From Bog-950 sp964631835 (GTDB taxonomy: Bacteria; Bacteroidota; Bacteroidia; Chitinophagales; LD1): a stretch of 64,000 nucleotides of DNA. Positions 62,634 to 64,000 of the stretch are shown here, in pieces. A program made the position numbers and the translations under genes. The stretch is from contig CAZWAD010000002.1 in NCBI GenBank assembly GCA_964631835.1, positions 124,001-188,000 of the forward strand, read 5' to 3'. Numbering within the stretch: the first letter of the stretch is position 1; each line of letters begins with the position of its first letter. The notes under the pieces are model-generated. The model was not told the DNA's origin. It saw only the letters and a program-made list of their open reading frames with translations, and did no database searches.

Positions 62634-63887
62634 ATGATTTCGAAACCCAAAATTTCCATTTGGCTGGATAACCGCAGAGTAAAAAATGATGGAAAATTTC
62701 CCGTCAAAGTTCGTGTAACTCATCATCGGCAAAGGTATTATTTTCCGACAAATATCAATTTAACCGCGGATGAATTTGAAAAAGCCCTAGGTTCAAAACC
62801 CGGTATGAAATTGAGGGAGGCTCATTTAAAGTTAATGGAACTTGAGCGCCAGGCAAATGATACCGTAGACAAGATTGTGGATGAACTACACATGGAGTTT
62901 AATATCGGGCTCTTTGAAAAATATCTGTACATCAATACAGCAGATTATAGCGATCTCTTTAAATGTTTTGACAGGAAGATTGCGCAACTGACGCAGCGGG
63001 ATCAGGTTAAAACGGCTGGCGGTTATGAAACAGCCAAGAACGCCTTACAGAAATATACAAGCAAAAACCAACTCTCCTTTGCTGAGGTTGATGCAAAATT
63101 TTTGGAAGGATTTGAAGCTTATATGCTTAAAGAGAAACGGTCCTTAACTACAGTGGGTGTTTACGTCCGTTATCTTCGATCCATTTATAACGAAGCCATC
63201 GAAGAAAAACTCGTGAACGCAGAACTATATCCGTTTGGCAAAAATAAGTATCAAATCCCACAGTCTGCAAACTACAAGAGAGCATTAAGTCCCGATGCTT
63301 TGGCTAAAATTTTCAACTACAAACCAGAAGAAAACTCGTGGAAGGAGTACGCGAGAGATATGTGGATGCTGTCTTTGTTATGCCAGGGCATGAATATGAA
63401 AGACATTGCGAACCTCCGCTATAAAAATATACAGGGCGATAAAATCACTTTCATCCGGGAAAAAACAAAACGGACCAAGCGCGCAGATCAAAAAAACATT
63501 ATTGTTTATCTGAGTAAAGAAGCAAAAGACATTATCAAGAAATGGAGTAACGAAGATAAATCACAGAATCAATTTGTCTTCAAGATTTACTCGGATGACA
63601 ATACCGCATTGAGAAACCTGCGACTGGTTGAACAACAAGTAAAAATGATTAACAAGTACATCCGTAAGGTTGCGGAAGAGTTAAAAATTAAGGGAGACGT
63701 TACATTCTATGCTGCCAGACACAGTTTTGCCACTACCCTAAAGCGCCAAGGTCGAAGTGTCGAGGAAATCAAAGAGTTCCTCGGTCACTCCAACGTTAAA
63801 ACGACAGAGCGATATTTGGCTTCGTTTGGCGATACCCACAACCGCACAATAATGAAAAATTTTGTCAAACAATTAAAAACTGCTTAA
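62634..63887 (+). CDS. tyrosine recombinase / integrase
   Basis: 417 aa. An Arm-type N-terminal domain (about 1-100), a SAM-like core-binding domain (about 105-210), then the catalytic domain. The conserved residues are the Arg of ANLRYKNI, the Lys-rich beta hairpin, ARHSFAT (Arg and His) near 361-367, GHSN, and the nucleophile Tyr of TERYL near 391. All are intact. It lies 149 bp from the tRNA fragment, facing into the element, as is usual for integrases of Bacteroidota elements. Confidence 0.93.
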   Translation: MISKPKISIWLDNRRVKNDGKFPVKVRVTHHRQRYYFPTNINLTADEFEKALGSKPGMKLREAHLKLMELERQANDTVDKIVDELHMEFNIGLFEKYLYINTADYSDLFKCFDRKIAQLTQRDQVKTAGGYETAKNALQKYTSKNQLSFAEVDAKFLEGFEAYMLKEKRSLTTVGVYVRYLRSIYNEAIEEKLVNAELYPFGKNKYQIPQSANYKRALSPDALAKIFNYKPEENSWKEYARDMWMLSLLCQGMNMKDIANLRYKNIQGDKITFIREKTKRTKRADQKNIIVYLSKEAKDIIKKWSNEDKSQNQFVFKIYSDDNTALRNLRLVEQQVKMINKYIRKVAEELKIKGDVTFYAARHSFATTLKRQGRSVEEIKEFLGHSNVKTTERYLASFGDTHNRTIMKNFVKQLKTA

Positions 63888-64000
63888 TCATTTTTTTTCA
63901 TCTCTTTAATCGTAGCTATCATTGCAGGCGCCTGCTTCATAACAGCGATTACGCAAATCGTGATAACCACCGCTGTAAAAGCCGGACTTTTTATTACTTC
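63884..64000 (-). CDS. C-terminal part of a small membrane protein (runs off window)
   Basis: The minus strand reads 38 codons open from the window edge to TAA at 63884-63886. They include a hydrophobic run FTAVVITICVIAVM followed by a basic tail ending KEMKKND. It overlaps the integrase stop by 3 bp, convergent. The start is outside. It is probably an element gene; no family recognised. Confidence 0.5.
   Translation of the reverse strand, partial: EVIKSPAFTAVVITICVIAVMKQAPAMIATIKEMKKND

Overview
The window looks like a chromosome segment from a member of the Bacteroidota. The basis is gene content (stand-alone accA, a dapA preceded by a DUF6913-like gene, Bacteroidota-style ComEC and ComF), low to moderate GC, few recognisable Shine-Dalgarno sites, TAnnTTTG-like -7 boxes, and a tRNA without an encoded CCA. 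I cannot name a genus.

Layout. (1) 1-8283 is housekeeping: tRNA-Asp, accA, a DUF6913-like gene, dapA, a leucine-rich-repeat protein, comEC, a PolB-like exonuclease and comF. (2) 8298-21619 is the most unusual part. It holds eleven divergent PhyH-family Fe(II)/2-oxoglutarate (2OG) dioxygenase genes plus a twelfth Fe/2OG enzyme (18051-18950) that resembles the WelO5-type carbon halogenases and has HxG in place of HxD. Among them sit one radical SAM protein and one Wzt-like ABC ATPase with no permease. (3) 21698-31555 holds two paralogous membrane proteins, a B12-type radical SAM protein, an aspartyl/asparaginyl-hydroxylase-like protein, an SGNH protein, a GT-C-like membrane enzyme, a cupin/JmjC-type dioxygenase and a small helix-turn-helix (HTH) regulator. 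(4) 31556-31949 is a gene-free stretch with a 21-bp tandem repeat array. (5) 31950-37894 has an unknown protein and a tight four-gene operon of two B12 radical SAM enzymes, a UbiA-like prenyltransferase and a SPASM-like radical SAM protein. (6) 38068-62429 is a glycan/surface-conjugate region: SGNH proteins (one that looks catalytically dead, one a pseudogene), GT-C membrane glycosyltransferases, many GT-A glycosyltransferases, a nucleotide-sugar dehydrogenase, wecB, a GT4-like enzyme and a NodB-like deacetylase. (7) 62439-64000 is the left end of an integrative element: a 47-nt 3' fragment of a tRNA-Met gene, repeats, a tyrosine recombinase and the end of a small membrane-protein gene.

How it may fit together (inference). 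The glycosyltransferases, dehydrogenase, wecB and deacetylase point to an exported glycan or glycolipid. The SGNH proteins could add or remove acyl groups. The 14 Fe/2OG oxygenases and five radical SAM enzymes could decorate the glycan, its lipid or a freestanding metabolite. I see no PKS or NRPS module, no Wzx flippase, no Wzy polymerase and no Wzm permease, so the pathway is incomplete within the window. The dense PhyH array with one halogenase-like member is the best candidate for an undescribed system.
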